This document shows, piece after piece, positions 62,224-64,000 of a stretch of 64,000 nt of DNA; the stretch's first letter is position 1, and every line of letters starts with the position of its first letter. Source of the stretch: Sphingobium sp. SYK-6 (GTDB lineage Bacteria; Pseudomonadota; Alphaproteobacteria; Sphingomonadales; Sphingomonadaceae); contig NC_015976.1 of the NCBI RefSeq assembly GCF_000283515.1, positions 2,760,501 to 2,824,500 of the forward strand. The letters run 5' to 3'. Position numbers and translations under genes: made by a program. Under the pieces are notes generated by a model. The model did no database searches. It was not told the origin of the DNA and saw only the letters and a list, made by a program, of their open reading frames with translations.

Positions 62224-64000
62224 TCAGGAAATGCTCGGCCCACTCCGTTGACGCCCTAGCGACCAACTGATCCCACCGTCGCGCATGATGCCGGACACCG
62301 ACTTGCCAACATGCGGCCCCAGCACCGGGCGCCAAGGGACCAATGTGAAATCCCGCGAGCGCTCGATCAGCGCATGCCGGCCGCTCACCAGCTCGACCGT
62401 GCGTGCGAACCGGCCCTCGATCCGCTCATGCTGCCCTGCCTCGGCGAACGGCAGGCCCAGCTCGTCGGAAAGCTGCCCGGCCACGCGCAGCAACTCGCGC
62501 CGCTGAAGCGCGGTGAGCATATCTGGCCGCGGCGTCCATTGTCCGTCCATCTCCTCGGCAAGCCCCTGCGCCATCAGCCATTGCCGCCGCCGCGCCTGCG
62601 CCTGAACGGCATCTTGCCCGAACGCGGCGTCGCGCAGCGGCTCCGGCGTGGGCGCGACCAGCTCGCGGTCGAGCCAGGTCGCCGCATCGGCGTCGACCAG
62701 TTTCTCCAGGGGCAGGTGCGAGAGTGTTTCCACCGCAATCGGCCGATCCCTGGCGCGCGCCGCTTCATAGGCGGCGGCGCGGTCGAGATGATCGGGCGCG
62801 ATGATCCAGGCGCCGTCGGGCTCCCGCTCAACCGCCTTCGTCAGTCGCCGCATCGCCTCCAGCCGGCGCACATGACTTTCGGCGAACGCTTCGGTGGCGC
62901 TCGGATCGTGGCGAAGATGCGCATCAACCGTAAAACGCCCGCCATTGGCGGCAGCGACTTCAGCCACGGTGCGATCGGCAGCGCGGATGCCCGTTTCGAC
63001 CGGCGTAATGCGAACGATCGCGCCGGTCGCATGAGCCTCGACATTTTCGCCCTTGCCGATCGCAACATAGTGCGAGCGTCCGTCGGCCGCCTCGACGATC
63101 AGGTAATGGCGATCGGCATGTTCATCGGACAGGCCGCGCTCGGCGATACGACCGACCAGCGGACGGGCACCCGGCGCGGTGGGATCGTAGATTGCCTGGT
63201 CGGCGATCGCCAGCGCCTGGCCGCGCGCGGCATAAGCACGCTGCATCGTGCGGATGATGTCGCCGCGCTCGCCCATGCGCCGGAGCGTGCCTGCGAGATC
63301 CGGCGCAAGCCGCCAATGGGCCGCGCCGAACTGCGTTGCCAGGCCCAGGCGCTCCAGCTTCTTCAGCCGGCCCATGCGGATGGCCTGATCGAAGGCGCCA
63401 CGCGCGTCCGAGCTGACGAGGATATTGGCGTCGGCCTCGCGGATCAGCGCGCGGTCGATGCTGGTCAGTCGTTCCTGTCCGACCTCGGCGCGCAGTCGCT
63501 GCTCGATCGCGTCGTCAGTGCGCGGTCCCAGGTCGAGATCGACCAGCTCGCAGGCGCGCTCGCGCAGGCCGTGGCTGATATAGTCGCGGGCGATGACGAG
63601 ATCGCGGCCGCGCTCGTCGATCCCGCGGACGATGATATGGGTGTGCGGGTGGCCCGTATTGTAATGATCGACCGCCACCCAATCGAGCTTCGTTCCGAGA
63701 TCCTCCTCCATCCGGGTCATGAGACGCCGGGTGAGCGGCTTCAGATCCTCATAGTCCGCGCCGTCCTCGGGGCTGACGATGATGCGGAACTGGTGACGGT
63801 CGTCCCTGGCCTGGTCGAGCCAGGCGTTGCGATCGACCTTGTCGGTTTCGGCGCCATAGAGCTGGCCGCGATCGCCATCGCGGGTGGTGCCATCACGCTC
63901 GACATAGCGAAGATGCGCCTTGGCGACAGCGAAACCCTTGCCGCCCAGGGTGACCGGCCTGATCTTGACGATGACGCGGCGCTGGCGAAACGCGGCGAAG
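62224..64000 (-). CDS. Relaxase/mobilization nuclease, DUF3363 type (partial, cut by window end)
   Basis: The frame is open from 62224 to the window edge; about 592 residues are visible and the N-terminus, expected to hold the catalytic Tyr, is outside. The metal-binding HUH-like motif reads GHPHTHIIVRGIDERGRD. Upstream residues QFRIIVSPEDGADYEDLKPL are also typical. The C-terminal DUF3363 region follows. It nicks the element at oriT and is led into the recipient with the DNA. In related elements it is called rlxS and forms a unit with traG and trb genes, which lie to its left here. Confidence 0.88.
   Translation of the reverse strand, partial: FAAFRQRRVIVKIRPVTLGGKGFAVAKAHLRYVERDGTTRDGDRGQLYGAETDKVDRNAWLDQARDDRHQFRIIVSPEDGADYEDLKPLTRRLMTRMEEDLGTKLDWVAVDHYNTGHPHTHIIVRGIDERGRDLVIARDYISHGLRERACELVDLDLGPRTDDAIEQRLRAEVGQERLTSIDRALIREADANILVSSDARGAFDQAIRMGRLKKLERLGLATQFGAAHWRLAPDLAGTLRRMGERGDIIRTMQRAYAARGQALAIADQAIYDPTAPGARPLVGRIAERGLSDEHADRHYLIVEAADGRSHYVAIGKGENVEAHATGAIVRITPVETGIRAADRTVAEVAAANGGRFTVDAHLRHDPSATEAFAESHVRRLEAMRRLTKAVEREPDGAWIIAPDHLDRAAAYEAARARDRPIAVETLSHLPLEKLVDADAATWLDRELVAPTPEPLRDAAFGQDAVQAQARRRQWLMAQGLAEEMDGQWTPRPDMLTALQRRELLRVAGQLSDELGLPFAEAGQHERIEGRFARTVELVSGRHALIERSRDFTLVPWRPVLGPHVGKSVSGIMRDGGISWSLGRQRSGPSIS

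Overview
The window is GC-rich alphaproteobacterial DNA. Gene content and protein style point to a sphingomonad (Sphingomonadales such as Sphingobium, Novosphingobium or Sphingomonas); this is a judgement from family resemblance, not a database search. It has two parts: about 46.4 kb of chromosome (1-46477) and, from a tRNA-Leu gene onward (46478-64000), the left end of an integrative and conjugative element (ICE) that runs off the right edge.

Chromosome, left to right. (a) 1-4032, minus strand: a four-gene operon for a circularly permuted ATP-grasp enzyme, an alpha-E protein, a transglutaminase-like protease and an Anbu-type proteasome-like peptidase (cut by the window edge), a cluster predicted to make and remove a peptide tag or peptide metabolite. 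(b) 4274-7169: leuA behind a possible leader peptide and a large inverted repeat, overlapping an isoaspartyl peptidase/asparaginase gene. (c) 7201-12529: a TonB-dependent receptor divergent from an AraC regulator, an HD-domain protein and an SLC1-type symporter. (d) 12872-21260: two divergent operons sharing one short AT-rich promoter. One encodes rhodanese, RND adaptor, RND pump and a Cys-containing ArsR repressor; the other encodes a sulfide:quinone-reductase-like flavoprotein, a DUF2892 membrane protein, a TolC-type outer-membrane channel and an AhpD-like protein. Together they carry a whole tripartite efflux pump plus sulfur-handling proteins, apparently under a BigR/SqrR-like thiol switch. 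(e) 21280-34135: aromatic aminotransferase with divergent Lrp/AsnC regulator, a P-type ATPase with an apparently non-ATG start, GcvA-like regulator, apaG, metZ, a PMT-type glycosyltransferase, threonine dehydratase, leuB, recO, an FKBP isomerase and tpiA. (f) 34306-46381: a PpiD-like chaperone followed by trpE, trpG, trpD, trpC, moaC and moeA, with a CDF metal transporter, a methyltransferase, a short asparaginase and a DUF885 peptidase between the trp genes.

ICE part. tRNA-Leu(CAG) is followed by a P4-type tyrosine integrase. A long minus-strand set then encodes a trb-type (MPF-T) type IV secretion system (traG, a ribbon-helix-helix regulator, trbB, C, D, E, J, L, F, G, I, a DUF2274 protein and an excisionase-like HTH protein). 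To its right lie a small unknown gene, a Xre/ParS-type antitoxin with a RES-domain toxin, another small unknown gene, and a DUF3363-type relaxase cut by the window end. The integrase/HTH pair would handle integration and excision, the relaxase and TraG would process and deliver DNA, Trb proteins would build the channel, and the toxin-antitoxin pair would favour retention of the element.

No rRNA, CRISPR array or insertion sequence was recognised. Start codons were moved from the longest open frame where a Shine-Dalgarno sequence, a start/stop overlap or the family N-terminus argued for it.
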